The notes below the pieces were generated by a model. It was not told where the DNA came from. It saw nothing but the letters and a program-made list of their open reading frames with translations, and searched no databases. This document shows positions 32,001 to 42,427 of a DNA stretch of 64,000 nucleotides, in pieces; within the stretch, counting starts at the first letter, position 1; each line of letters opens with the position of its first letter. Source of the stretch: Catonia carolina. Lineage: Eukaryota; Arthropoda; Insecta; Hemiptera; Achilidae. Made by a program: the position numbers and the translations under genes. The stretch is taken from positions 61,358,501 to 61,422,500 of the forward strand of contig JAQMRL010000006.1 of the NCBI GenBank assembly GCA_035578175.1. The letters are read 5' to 3'.

Positions 32001-35000
32001 TACATTATTCTTGTGATTTTATACCGATATAATTTCTAGTAAAATATCATCTGAAGTATTTACAATAAAACAAATTAGCAGATTAAATGATAAGAAGCCA
32101 CCAGGTTGGTCTAGTGGTAAAGCATTGCTGTAAATTATAAAAAAAAGAAAACACTTGTCTATCAGTCACTTGTCAGCAATATCTTTTGAACTGTTGTTTG
32201 TAAAAGCAATTACGGTACATCAAATTAAAGCTTGTTTTTTTATTTGTTACAAAATATACATTAGAATTTTCAAAAATTAATAGTGTATTAAATATAACCA
32301 ATTACGCATAAAAGAACCCTTTTTTAACCACTTTTCCAGTATACCCAATTTGAAGGTACTATTACTTTGTTCACACGTACTTTAAACCAACTACAAAACA
32401 AGCTTTAATTTTGTGTATCGTAATTGTTTTTACATACAACGGTTAAAAAGTTAATGTTGTTTAAAAAGACAGGTGTTTTCTTTCATGAATCGGACTATAA
32501 CTGTTTAACAGTTGATTTTCGAAGGTGAAGGTTTCATGGTTAGAATCCTAGTAAAGGTTACTTTATTACAGATTTTAATACTAGATGTTGGTTACTGGTG
32601 TACTCTCATGGTTACGGTTCAATTAATTTTTTTTTTATTGCTGCATCCAGGATAAATCCAGGACTAAATTGTTTGAACAAAAACCAACTTATGCAGGTAG
32701 AAAATACAACATTCAAAAATAAATCTTTATAATGCATCCTGCAGTTTGAAATTATTTCTATTTTATATAATGAATTTATATAATAATTTCACTAACCTTC
32801 TTTTTAAACTGTGTCACCTTTATTTTTATTCTTACTTACTTGTGTTTTGGTGGATCCACCATCATCAGCGTAAATAAAATAATTTTATTGAAACTAAAAA
32901 AAATTTTATCTCACTTATTTAAAATTTATAGACGATGATATATCTTCAGTCATTTGTATAAAACAGTTTTAATAAGTGAGATAAACATTTTTTTAGTTTC
33001 AATTTATTTTATTTACTCTGATGATGGTGGATCCACCGAAACACGTGTAAGTAAAAATAAAAATAAAGGTGACGCAGTTTAAAAAGAAGGTTAGTGAAAT
33101 TATTATACAAATTCATTATATAAAATAGAAAATACATCAATAAATTGCCACAAAGTTTAAAAAGTTGTTACAATACAAATCATTTTAAAAAAAGCTAAAA
33201 CAATACTTGATTGATGAAACATTTTACAGTGTGCACGAATTCCTTTCTAAATAGTTTTTTATTGAAAAGTATTTAACTTCTAATTAAACAAATATTGTGT
33301 ACTTTCTGATACAAAGGGGTTCTTGACAAGCCTACTGAGTTAAGCAGTAGCGGAAACAAATTTATCGATAAGTGATTAATTTATCATTGTGTTTAACTTT
33401 TTAATTTGGTGAGCTATTTGATACAAAGGGGTTCATGACACAAGCCTACTGAAGTAAGCAGTAGCAGAAACAAATTTTTGGTGGTAAATGATGAATTTAT
33501 CATTGTGATTAACTTTTTGTTTATCAGTTTTATCTCGACACGTCCTATACTCCCTTTTGGAGTCTCCTGGATGAAAAAAGGTATCTAACTCTTGGACAGA
33601 GTATAGGAATGAAATCATTGCCGCTCCAATCTGATAGCAAAAAAACCTAAAGAACCCCAGTTATCTAAACTCTCACTGGATTAGGCAACCCAGTGAAAGT
33701 TCGATTTTCAGGGACTCCACTTGCAGGTTAAATGCTAGAGTTGGAATACAAGAAGCTAACAGAAATCTCTAGAATGATTTATTTTACATTATATGATTCA
33801 GATCATAGGCATAATTGCGCATCACCACCATTCACTAGAGACAAAACTACACCTAGATCAATTCCCAAGGCTCATTATGTAAAATTTATAGAATTTTACT
33901 ATAAGTATAAATATTTACTTTTATTTTCAGGTGCATTAGAATCAATAAAACAACATAAATTACCAGACAGTGACGCAGCAAAGGTAAAAATGGCATAACT
34001 AATAATATCTAAGGTATTATAACATTAATTCACGTTCTTTTGAGATGTGGTAATAAAAAAAGATTAACTTTTTTTTACATTTATGACAACTATTAATTAA
34101 CAAGATAATAAACTACAATAAATTATTATGCTTTTTACTACTGGTTAACCCAACGGGTTGGTCTAGTGGTATAATTGTCGTCGCGAGTCAGCAGTTTAAC
34201 CTACACTTATGTAGGTTCTGTGGTTCAAATCCTAGTAAAGGTAGTTACTTTTCTACGGATTTGAATACTAAACAGTGGTTACCATTTGGGGTTTAATTCA
34301 CCATAATATCTCAAGAATGGTCAGGCTGAGGCTGTACATAAAACTGGTCCGAACAGTTTTCTACACATAAGTGAACATACAACATTTTCTGGGAGGTTTC
34401 AAGTTTTTTAAAGTTTTATATGGTTTTTTCCCCATAACAGGCAGGTGGAGTGTTAAATTTAAATTATTTATACTCAATCTGTTAGTCCAAAGCTATGAAA
34501 AATAGTTCTATTATACATGGTCAGACAATTATATGACTGAAGCATTTAAGAACAGAAAAGGTAGAAGTGTAAAAGACACTAGTCAGAGTTATCTCCTTTG
34601 ATAATAATGAATTTCATTATACAGCCAGACCCTGTGATGAATGAAGTGAAGGTGTCATTTGTAGGATGAAAAGTATATTGCCTTTCGGAAGGCATGCTGA
34701 TAAACATACTTTTCCACTCAGTTAGGAAGGCAGTGGTAAACCACCTCACTCCTCATTTTACTTAGTATAGCCTCTAGAGGTGATGATGTGGTAATACCAT
34801 GAAAGTGGAACTCAATCCATAAGTGTTCTTTGACTCTTCTGGTGATTTTTAATACTTTTATTTATTTCTCGCAGAACCAATTTTGGACCACGTGAGGTGA
34901 CCAGACGTTTCTGGAAGCTCTTTTTACAGCCCACATTCTCATTATTCACTCACTGTAGATCTTTCTCCTTTCTTCGGTCCACCCCGTGTTCTGTTTTTCC

Positions 35001-37570
35001 TTTCATGGAACCCCTTAAAGTCCGTAATTAGCTGTCTGAATTTGATTCGGTTCATTAAGTTTTCTTGGTTTATTCCGGCTTTCTCAACAGCCTTTCTAAC
35101 TTCTTTAAACCAATTATCCGATACCTTAGGTCTATTGTTTAGTGTCTTAGAAACTTATTTTGTCAACTGGTTGTAATCCATTGTATTCAGATATCCATAA
35201 AGTTTTAACCTTTTTTTCTAATCGTTTACATAAACCGTTCATTTTCCTTGTAACGTTCTTTTCGACTTCATAACCTATACTGTCTGTCAACAATCGTCAA
35301 GCCCATTATCTTGCAGAGGATCTTTCTCTCAAATTTCTCTGCTTTTCTTAGACCAGTCATCCCGGTCATTCTATGGTACTTACTCGTGTAAGACACACAG
35401 GTTTTATCACAGTTTTATAACGTCTAATCTTGACTTCTCTTGAGAGAAATGAAAAATACCTTTATTTTTTAATATAGCCTGCATAAGATAAATATTGAAT
35501 TGATAATTAAATATTGAATTGTATTGTTTATTCATTTCAAATTATGATAATAATTTTATTATTTTGTTTCAGTGCTTGGCTGCCTGTTTGTTAGAAGAAA
35601 CTGGAGTTGTAAGTTTTTACAGTTCAATACACACAAGTTTGCCCATAACAGGCTGGTCACGTGTTAAATTATTTGCACTCGAACTGCTAGTTCCAGGGCT
35701 ACAAAAAATAGTTCTATTTTTTATCACATGGTCATTTAATTATATGACTGAATCATTAAAGAACAGAAGAGGTAGAGGTGTAAAAGATACTAGTCAGAGT
35801 TAATGTCTCTGAAAGTAATGAATTTCATTAAACAGCCAGACTCTGTGGTGAATGAAAAGAAAGGTGTCATTTGAAGGGAAGAAAGTATGTGCTTTTCTGG
35901 CATGCTGACAAGCATACTTTTTCACTTAATGAGGAAGGCACTGGTAAACCAGATCACTCCTCGTTACTTAGTAAAGCCCCTAGAGGTTCAAACCAGCCTT
36001 TCAGCTGACGACCTGAACTACAACTACACAAGTCTTATCTATTGATACTTTCTCTAACTTGTAATCTACCACCTATTCTATTATATAAAATGAGAGATAC
36101 TACAATAGTGAAAAATTATAAATATTATCAATATGGACCTTACTGTTTGACGTTCTTTTGATAATAATATTCATGAAGTTAAAACTAAGAACTATAACTT
36201 GAAATGCAATTTTAATTTGTTATAGATGAAGGATAATGCTTTCAGCAAAGACGGTGCAACAGCATTGATAGAAAAAGTCAGTACAGGTGATGCAGAAAAA
36301 TTAGGAAAACTTAAAAAAATAGTTGAAACGTGTACTACAGAAGGTAAAGAAAATATTTTATTATTGTATTACGTAAGTGATAGATTTACAATATAAGTTG
36401 ATCAGAAAACCCAGAAATGAAACATTTTTATTTTCTCTTGTTCTATTAAAGGGAAACCCTGTATTTATATATTTTATCAAACATCCTACGCAGGTAATAT
36501 CAACAGCCATATTATTTAAAATTGAAATATTTATTTCTAAACCACATTATTGAAGATATGTACAAAATACACAAAAGTGCAATAAACATTGGTAAGTGTT
36601 CACTGTTACCGTATTCTGGTGGTTAGAAATATAATATTATATTTCAAAGTAGTATGTATATATGTATATAATATATTCTTTTTTTGAACTCCCTAATGAG
36701 TGTACATTGCAATTTGTTCAATTCAGAACAATAAGTAACCCCATGACCCAATAAGATGTGGATGATTTGTGTATGACATGTAAATGAGGTACAGTCTAGT
36801 ACAGATTCAGGCCGGCCATTCCTAAGAGAATATGGTTAATTGAACCCCAAACGTCAAATAACCCTGGTAACCACTGTCTAGTATTCAAATCCACATAAAA
36901 GTAACTAACTTTACCAGGATTTAAACCAGGAACCTTCATCTCTGAAAATCAACTGTTGAACAGCTGGCTTAAGTTGACAACTTTACCTCTAGACCAACCC
37001 GGTGGCTTTACTATCGTAAGATTCAGAGAAGGAAATTATTGTTTTCATATTAATTTTTTGAAAAAGATTTAACTGGAAATACACGTTTTCAGGCCTCCTG
37101 AACCCAAAAATTATGTTTTAGACATTCAAAAACTGTAAAAATTGTGTTTCTCTGTTCTATTCTGTAATAATTATGTACTTCTATTATAATATATCAATAA
37201 TGTTTGTAAAAATTTTTATAGTTAAATTTTTGTAGTCACTAATACCATTTTGTTGTCGATGCAACTTTAAAGCAATAAATAAAAAAATCTTTTGGTACAT
37301 TATTGTAATCTTTCTTTCATTTGTTTTTTATATGTTATGCGATTGCTAAAAACTACAGATATTGATACAATACGACTATAATAAAATTGATTAAAAAACT
37401 TTTTCGATTATAAAAATATTTTATGACTTTTGTTATGAAAGAATTAATATATTTTACATGATTTTTTTTCAGTTGGAGAGGAAGCAGGAGAGCGTTGTGA
37501 AGTAGCATTCAAGATTATATCTTGTGTTAAAAATAACAGTGATGGTCCTCACACAATCTTTACTAAATAA
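26041..37570 (+). CDS. Odorant-binding protein, classic six-cysteine type (OBP gene 2; six coding exons)
   Basis: Coding exons are 26041-26097, 30835-30904, 33931-33983, 35572-35607, 36226-36343 and 37473-37570 (stop TAA), giving 143 residues. Exons 1-5 have exactly the lengths and phases of gene 1. The signal peptide is MNSFILTVSALLVIACYGT. Cysteines: C1 in EKCKDK, C2-X3-C3 in CLAAC, C4 in ETCTTE, C5-X8-C6 in CEVAFKIISC; spacing is X26, X3, X42, X11, X8. The role is as for gene 1: a secreted small-ligand carrier of unknown ligand. It shares signal peptide, exon 5 wording (SKDGA, DAEKLGKLK) and 5' flank with gene 3, so those two are the more recent duplicates. A weak extra donor (GGTAAGC) lies about 24 nt after the stop, so a 3'-UTR intron is possible but not shown. 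Confidence 0.93.
26200..26965 (+). mobile_element. Element E, copy in intron 1 of OBP gene 2
   Basis: Its blocks (TTTCGATTTTCAG, AACTGTTGATGGGAA, GACTTCCTCA, CAACAGATTAAATTGAAAA, TTTACCAATCCTGTG, GGCAGGGTACAAAGTACAGT) recur in the opposite orientation in intron 1 of gene 3 (47478-48968). No protein frame was recognised. The element class is unknown. Confidence 0.55.
26990..27460 (-). mobile_element. Fragment of a GGCAAGAGAAAGT-family element
   Basis: Reverse blocks CAGCAGACATGACGC, GATTTTGATGAAAATGTTCG and CTCGATTCCGAAAAATCGAC, ending ATAAGAGAAGAGAAAGTAAA, the family's diagnostic terminus. Confidence 0.75.
27632..27922 (-). mobile_element. SINE-B copy (tRNA-derived)
   Basis: Reverse copy with intact landmarks (TGTGTACGTCGCAATC ... 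CTCTAGACCAACCCGGTAG). B box complement GGATTTGAACC. Confidence 0.85.
27923..28790. other. Intron 1 sequence of OBP gene 2, nothing recognised
   Basis: Strongly AT-rich, with no repeat family or coding frame identified. Confidence 0.55.
28795..30310 (-). pseudogene. Non-LTR retrotransposon reverse transcriptase remnant (LINE-2), interrupted by another LINE
   Basis: The upper part (30310 to 29885) reads LPEVMPNGRALLFGDNTSVI, then KFLGV-like and LDISILI-like sequence, with stops. The lower part (29345 to 28795) reads YHGLILSRIHYGILLWGN, FKIQKKPIRCMVEANYLTS, RPLFKELKLLT. This is the order of a jockey/CR1-type RT thumb region. The 29350-29884 segment belongs to a different LINE. Related 3' ends lie at 30440-30795 and 57265-57690 on the + strand. 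Confidence 0.8.
29375..29884 (-). pseudogene. LINE 3' end with RNase H-like C-terminal region, likely partner of SINE-C
   Basis: Decayed frames on the minus strand match the end of I/R1/jockey-type ORF2 proteins: REFPQPEFHNRGEQVVI, CQLWIGHSLISH, a Cys/His cluster (CAFLRCKSSHSHIISECREL), and CLRYVAVENKI before the stop. The 3' UTR ends GGTCGCTAATAACC...GCAGTTGATGCGACCTTTA then poly(A). This end is shared with SINE-C tails. It is inserted in the LINE-2 remnant. Confidence 0.75.
30440..30795 (+). mobile_element. LINE-2 3'-end fragment, plus orientation
   Basis: Matches 57340-57690 nearly block for block (CAAAATAATTTTATGCAG, TTACCCCAATTTTTAAAATG, TTACTTGATCGGTGAAAC) and ends in CTCCTGGAGTCTCCAGGACG plus A-rich tail. 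It is inverted relative to the copy at 28795-29345, making a diverged inverted pair. It ends 40 bp before exon 2 of OBP gene 2. Confidence 0.75.
30921..31720. mobile_element. Hairpin element with GGTGGATCCACC arms, containing a SINE-A
   Basis: Left TTTTACTAACCTTTTTAAG ... GGTGGATCCACCATCATCAG is mirrored at the right by CTGATGATAGTGGATCCACT ... CTTAAAAAGGTTAGTAAAA. It begins only 16 bp after the exon 2 donor of OBP gene 2. A second copy of the family is at 32753-33132. No coding capacity. Confidence 0.75.
31098..31491 (+). mobile_element. SINE-A copy (394 bp) with 10-bp target duplication
   Basis: AGAAGATATT at 31088-31097 and 31492-31501 flanks the copy, which lies inside the hairpin element. 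Starts CTGCCCATAAC and ends GACCTAAACAAC. Confidence 0.9.
32098..32640 (+). mobile_element. SINE-B copy, split by a MITE
   Basis: The head CACCAGGTTGGTCTAGTGG is at 32100-32142 and the body resumes at 32489 with AACTGTTTAACAGTTGATT. The join restores the family order. Confidence 0.75.
32146..32487. mobile_element. MITE with long inverted repeats (~340 bp), nested in SINE-B
   Basis: The outer ends AAGAAAACACTTGTC and GACAGGTGTTTTCTTT are inverted. The symmetry continues inward through GCAATTACGGTACA/TGTATCGTAATTG and TTAAAGCTTGTTTT/AACAAGCTTTAA, so arms are at least 100 bp. No protein. Confidence 0.75.
32753..33132. mobile_element. Hairpin element with GGTGGATCCACC arms, second copy
   Basis: About 170-bp arms: AACCTTCTTTTTAAACTG ... 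GTGGATCCACCATCATCAG on the left, CTGATGATGGTGGATCCACC ... AGTTTAAAAAGAAGGTTAG on the right. Same family as 30921-31720; better conserved. Confidence 0.8.
33311..33525 (+). repeat. Direct duplication, ~110-bp unit, in intron 2 of OBP gene 2
   Basis: ATACAAAGGGGTTC, AAGCCTACTGA, AAGCAGTAGC and TTATCATTGTG occur twice in the same order, about 110 bp apart. A LINE-2-type 3' end (CCTATACTCCCTTTTGGAG) follows at 33543. Confidence 0.75.
34146..34345 (+). mobile_element. SINE-B copy, 3' truncated
   Basis: Head ACGGGTTGGTCTAGTGG, B box GGTTCAAATCC, then TTCACCATAATATCTCAAG before homology is lost. Confidence 0.75.
34430..34784 (+). mobile_element. SINE-A copy, 3' truncated
   Basis: Plus copy from CCCATAACAGGCAGG to CCTCTAGAGG; the CAGCC/GGCTG hairpin and the CAA tail are missing. 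Confidence 0.8.
34880..35425 (-). pseudogene. LINE family A reverse transcriptase C-terminus
   Basis: On the minus strand: KRLKLYGYLNTMDYNQLTK, KTLNNRPKVSDNWFKEVRKA, then FRQLITDFKGFHERK, with stops between them. It shows the uninterrupted order used to recognise the split copy at 22371-24083. Lies in intron 3 of OBP gene 2. Confidence 0.8.
35637..36022 (+). mobile_element. SINE-A copy in intron 4 of OBP gene 2
   Basis: Plus copy 30 bp after the exon 4 donor. Its probable target duplication is ACACAAGT. Diverged, with small deletions. Confidence 0.8.
36692..37008 (-). mobile_element. SINE-B copy in intron 5 of OBP gene 2
   Basis: Reverse copy with all landmarks (TGAGTGTACATTGCAATTTG ... CTCTAGACCAACCCGGTGG). 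Confidence 0.85.
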
Positions 37571-37571
37571 A
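37566..37571 (+). terminator. Candidate poly(A) signal of OBP gene 2, overlapping the stop codon
   Basis: AATAAA overlaps the TAA stop codon. Its closeness to the signal in gene 1 suggests very short 3' UTRs, but a distal signal (for example AATAAA near 38222) or a 3'-UTR intron is not excluded. Confidence 0.35.
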
Positions 37572-38373
37572 TTAAGTGAGCGGAAATTGTTAAGGTAAGC
37601 TTAATCAACAGGTCTCGTACTTGAAATATAATTTCTACTCACTTCCAGACTGACTGAATCACTTAACTTGAAATTTTCAGAATCATAAGGCTAAAAAATT
37701 GAAATTTGCTATTTAACTTCCATTTGAGTCAGGTGCTTGCCAATGACGTATATTCAGAGGATTTATATTATATTCAGACGATTTTGACTTTCTACCATTA
37801 AGGGGTTGAAAAGGGTGTTCAACCCTTAACCCTTTATAGGTCTGTGGTAAGTATACTTACCACTGGAAATAAGGTCGATTTTTTTAAAGAATAAGCCATG
37901 CAGTTGAACCGTATTGGAATTTTATGGTTTTATTGATGTCCTCTGGTAAGTAGGCTTTCCACATTTTGACATTAGTCCGCAGCGACCATTTGCTTCATGA
38001 GTTACACGAATGTCGTAAGGATTCATAACAGCCTACGCAACCGTGTTGTTTTGTTGTTACTTTTGTAAAGTACTTAGAAAACTCGAGTTTTTTTACTGGA
38101 AAGCAAGCATTCATGCTAATATAAAGTTAAGGTAAATTTTTCTACACATTTTTCTGTTTTATAGGACTACAAGTTGTTTTTTTAAGCATTCTTATCACAA
38201 AATATAATGTAATTCCCATTTCAATAAACGTTCCTTCGTAAGTATACTTACCAGGGCTTAACATAAAAAATAAATATCTTATTGGTCTGGCAATAGAAAT
38301 ATATTGTTCAAGTCCCTATATAACAAAATTTAACATTTTACAACATGTATATTTTCCCCCATAGTACTGCCCT
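37571..38373. other. 3' flank of OBP gene 2, nothing recognised
   Basis: Contains an AATAAA near 38222 that could be a distal poly(A) signal. Two TAAGTATACTTACCA motifs (near 37851 and 38239) may be parts of an unrecognised repeat. No coding frame. Confidence 0.45.
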
Positions 38374-38766
38374 GTTGTTTAGGTCAACAGCCGAAAGGCT
38401 GGTTTGAACCTCTAGAGGTTTTACTAAGTAAAACAAGGAGTGAGGTGGTTTACCATTGCCTTCCTCACTGAGTGGAAAAGTACGCTTATCAGCATGCCGG
38501 GCCCTCTGAAAAGCACATATTTTCCACTCTGTAAATGACACCTTCACTTCATTCACCACAGGGTCTGGCTGTACAATGAAATTCATTACTTTCAGAGGAG
38601 ATAACTCTGATTAGTATCACAGTACACCTCTACCTCTTCTGTTCTTAAATGATTCAGTCATTTAATTGGCTGACCATGTGATAAGAAACAGAACTATTTA
38701 TTTTAGCCCTGCAACGAACAGATTGAGTGAAAATAATTTGACACTCCACCTGTCTGTTATGGGCAG
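38374..38766 (-). mobile_element. SINE-A copy (393 bp) with 10-bp target duplication
   Basis: AGTACTGCCC flanks both sides (38363-38372 and 38767-38776). The family open frame is intact here (38338-38586, minus). A young, well-preserved copy. Confidence 0.9.
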
Positions 38767-38779
38767 AGTACTGCCCTAT

Positions 38780-39865
38780 AAAGGGTTAAACCAATATTTT
38801 CATAAAGTTACGGGCAAGTAAAATAGCTGAAACTCCATGGAGGTGTTACGTATAGTTCAACTACGAAAATTATCCTATAACAATTTCCAAAATGTACCCT
38901 TAAAAGGTTGAAACCCTTAAACCAGTATTTTTTAATTAATATATTCCAGACGAGTTAAATGGCTGAAACTCAGTGATGTTACGTACAGTAATGCTAAAAA
39001 ATTACACCCCAACGATTTCAAAAATTTACCTATTAGGGGTTGAAAAGGTGTTCAATAAATATTTTCAATTTACTCAATTACAGACAAGTTGGATGACTGA
39101 AATTCGGTGAAGGTGTTATCTATAGTTCAATTAAAAATATTAACCCTTAACAATTACAAAAATGTTCACGTATAGGGTTGAAAAAATAGTGTTCAGCCCT
39201 TAATCTAATATTTGTACCAACTACGCCAATGTGGCCAGCACCTCACTTTTTGTTTTACTTAGAAAAGCCTCTAGAGGTTCAGACTAGCCTTTCCACTGAT
39301 GACCTTAACAACATTTCTTACTCAAATAACATTCTCAAATGAAAGAGAACTCAGAAATATGAATAAACAATACTTAATTCTGCTAAAATATACCTAAAAT
39401 AAAAATTTATTGTAATTTTTTTAATAGACGTTTATTTGTTTTTTGTTACAGTTTTGAAAAATTTTATGAGGAAGTAACATTTTACTCATGACAAGACACA
39501 AGATATAAAGAAACACCAAAAATTATTTGTAAACATACACTAAATTAAATTAAAATTACAGTATTGTATAAATTTGTGAGAACAAAGTTAAATTTATTAA
39601 AATATAAAATTTTAATTCACATTGTGTAACTATAATTATTTTATGAAATCCCAAAATCAAACCTTTCTGATTATGACAAAAAGATTAAAGTGTGTGGTGG
39701 TCCAGCGACTTGATTCGCTCCGCACATCTATGTCACACACAGGAGATGAAATATTGCCATCACAACTTGTCAGCTGTAGCAGAATTGGCTTGTGACAATG
39801 CATTTTGTTATACTGAGTGATTTACGAAGAAATGCAAATAATACTTTGGAATATGAATCTACTTC
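38780..39865. other. Intergenic DNA with a degenerate repeat
   Basis: Segments 38780-39200 repeat loosely (GTTGAAA...CCCTTAA, TGGCTGAAACTC, ATTACCCCCAACGATT-like) about every 120 bp, suggesting a decayed tandem repeat. A SINE-A tail fragment lies at 39240-39315. No gene recognised. Confidence 0.45.
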
Positions 39866-39867
39866 AA

Positions 39868-41107
39868 AAAAATCTGGTGCGAAACAATCAAACAACTTTC
39901 TCTTACCAATGCAAATTATGAATAAAATAACCTAACATTAGTTATAAAACATTATAAATAAAAAAAATTAACCCCAATAAAACCCACCGGGTTGGTCTAG
40001 AGGTAAAGTCGTTGCCAAAATCAGCTGTTAACAGCTGATTTTCGGACATGAAGGTTCCAGGTTCAAATCCTAGTAAAGGCAGTTACTTTTATACGGATTT
40101 GAATACTAGACATTGGTTAGGGATGTACTTTGATGGTTGGGGTTTAATTAACCATACTCTCAGGAATGGTCGACCTGGGTCTGTACAAGACTACACCTCA
40201 TTTACACGTCATACACATCATCCTCATCTCATTGGGTCATGGGGTTGCTTATCGTTCTAAATTGAACAGATTGCAACGTACACAAATTAGGAATTAAAAA
40301 AAAAAAACCTCAAAACATAACCAAATTTTAATCATCAGTGAAAGACGCAAAATGACAATAAACCTCAGTTTGGCTTTAAAATATGGAAAATCACTCTTTC
40401 ACGCTAAACTAGGCTCTGTAGAGAAAAATGCTCTAAATAAAAAGTTGTAGATCTTTAAATTTCCAGTAAATCTAATTACACACTTTTGTCGTAAAATGCA
40501 TCCTAAGGCTGAAATCGTAAAAAATCGACTTTTTTACACGTTTTCGTGAGGAAAGAAACAGAAAATCGCTAATTGCCGCTAAACTAAGTGTTAAAAAAAA
40601 ATGTTTGAATTAAAAGTTGTAGAGAATTTAAAATTCTCTACAACTTTTATAACATAAATTATTGCACTAAAATGCATATTAAAGCTGCAATCTTAAAAAA
40701 CCAAATTTTTTACGTAAAAACAGCATTTCCAGGAATTTCAGCAGACATGGCGCCTACCCTATCTTGTAGAGAATAAAAAATTGAGTAAACCAGGCGATTT
40801 TTAAAAAAATCGCAAAAAAGTGAAAAATTACACGAATAAAATATTACTTCGGGTTGACCGATTTTGATGAAAATGTTCGTGTCGGGTCCTCTAGTGGTAT
40901 CTAATTTAAGTTTCAAGTTTTAAGTTCGTACGATGTTTCGTTGTTGAGATATTCTGTTTACACACACGCACACACCAATCGCTAAAAGCATATTTTTTTG
41001 GGTTCAGGGGGTCTGAAAACGAGTAGATCCGGTGAAAACTCGATTTCGAAAAATCGACATTAAAACAATACTTTCCTTCCTATACATTCATATAAGCAAG
41101 AGAAAGT
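39868..41107 (-). mobile_element. GGCAAGAGAAAGT-family element, single arm, with a SINE-B inside
   Basis: Runs from AAAAATCTGGTGCGAAACA and ACTTTCTCTTACC to ATAAGCAAGAGAAAGTAAA, matching one arm of the hairpin at 19411-20332 along its length. Split by the SINE-B at 39986-40300. It shows that the family also exists as single units of about 0.9 kb. Confidence 0.85.
39986..40300 (+). mobile_element. SINE-B reference copy (tRNA-derived)
   Basis: Head ACCGGGTTGGTCTAGAGG with A box, B box GGTTCAAATCC, then GTACTTTGATGGTTGGGGTT, GTACAAGACTACACCTCATT, GGGTCATGGGGTTGC and tail TTAGGAATT plus A run. About 315 bp. The A/B boxes in tRNA-like order support Pol III origin. Confidence 0.88.
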
Positions 41108-41119
41108 AAAAATATGACA

Positions 41120-42402
41120 AATGTTCATACAAACATAGGTTTGAAAATGCTTCGTTAGTGTGTCACAGCTAACGAAAGATTTCGCCAGAATTTTAGCTCA
41201 TCCCATGAAATAAGTCTGTGATGAAATTTTGAAGTTGTTAATTAAGAGTCTTGCCCATAACAGGTAGGTGGAGTGTTAAATTATTTGCCCTCAATCTGCA
41301 AGTTCTACGGCTACAAAAATAGTTCTGTTTTTTATCATATGGTCAGACAATTATATGACTGAAGCATTTCAGAAAGAGGTAGAAGAGGTAGAGGTGTAAA
41401 GACACTAGTCATAGTTATCTCCTCTGAGAACATTAAATTTCATTATACATCCAGACCCTGTGGTGAATGAAGTGAAGTGTCATTTGTAATGTGAAATGTA
41501 GATGCTTTTCGGAGGGCCCGGGATGCTGATAAGCATAGGCTACTTTTCTACTCAGTGAGGAAGGCAATTGTAAACCACCTCACTCCTAGTTTTCTTTAGA
41601 AGTTCAAACCAGCCAGGAACTGGAAGCCAGGTTTAGAAGCCTTTAGAAGTTCAAACCAGCCTTTCAGCTGATGACCTAAACAACAGCAATTTAGAGTCAA
41701 AAATTGTCATTCTTTATGATTTTTGACCTGAGAAAACGAATAAAACAGTTCCCGCAATCATATCTTTAGTACTTTTTGAGAAATCTGGAATAAAAAGGAA
41801 ATATATAGGGCTAAACCCCCGGTTTTTTTAAGTGTGTCATAAAATAACGTCATCAAAGGGGCAATAATCACATAATTGTTTTAAATAAAACTTGTAGAAA
41901 ATTTAAGTAAATAAAGTCTATTACAAAAAAATAAGCAACTAAAAATAAATTTTATTTACATCAAATATAAAAAATGTAAAAATTAATGCGTTTTTCAGCC
42001 AAGTTTTGGATATTTTGATGTCAATGAAATTTATTGTTAGCAACTATATTTTTAAAATTGACTTTATTTATAGTCTATCAATTTTTCACAAGTTTTTTTT
42101 ATAACCATTATGTGTTTATTGCCCGTTTAACAAAGTTACTGTACGACAAACATAAAATACGCGGGGGGAGGGGGTTACCTCTATGTCGTTTTACCACAGT
42201 TTTCTCAAAAACTACTGAAGATATGGTTCTGAAAAAAAATTTTTCGCTTTCTCATGTCAAAAACCACAATTTTGACTCTTAGTAAATGCCCTAAAAATTT
42301 CATTAAGAACTAGTTTCATGAGATGAGCCGAATTCCGAGCGAGATCTTTAACTAGTCGAAACACGATAACGAAGCATTTCCGGACCTATATTTATACGAT
42401 CT
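41120..42402. mobile_element. Long hairpin element with ~300-bp arms, containing a SINE-A
   Basis: The left end (ATACAAACATAGGTTTGAAA, AATGCTTCGTTA) is mirrored at the right end (TAACGAAGCATTTCCGGACC, TATATTTATACGATC). The symmetry continues through AGAGTCAAAA...TTTTTGAC and ATATCTT-AGTA-TTTTTGAGAAA to near 41800 and 42150. No protein was recognised. Lies 26 bp from the next hairpin element. Confidence 0.7.
41251..41687 (+). mobile_element. SINE-A copy with internal duplication
   Basis: Flanked by AATTAAGAGTC and AATTTAGAGTC (one mismatch). Near its 3' end a ~45-bp segment around AGAAGTTCAAACCAGCC is duplicated, so it is longer than usual. Confidence 0.8.
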
Positions 42403-42427
42403 TTTTTCTTTTTTTTCGAAGTACCGG

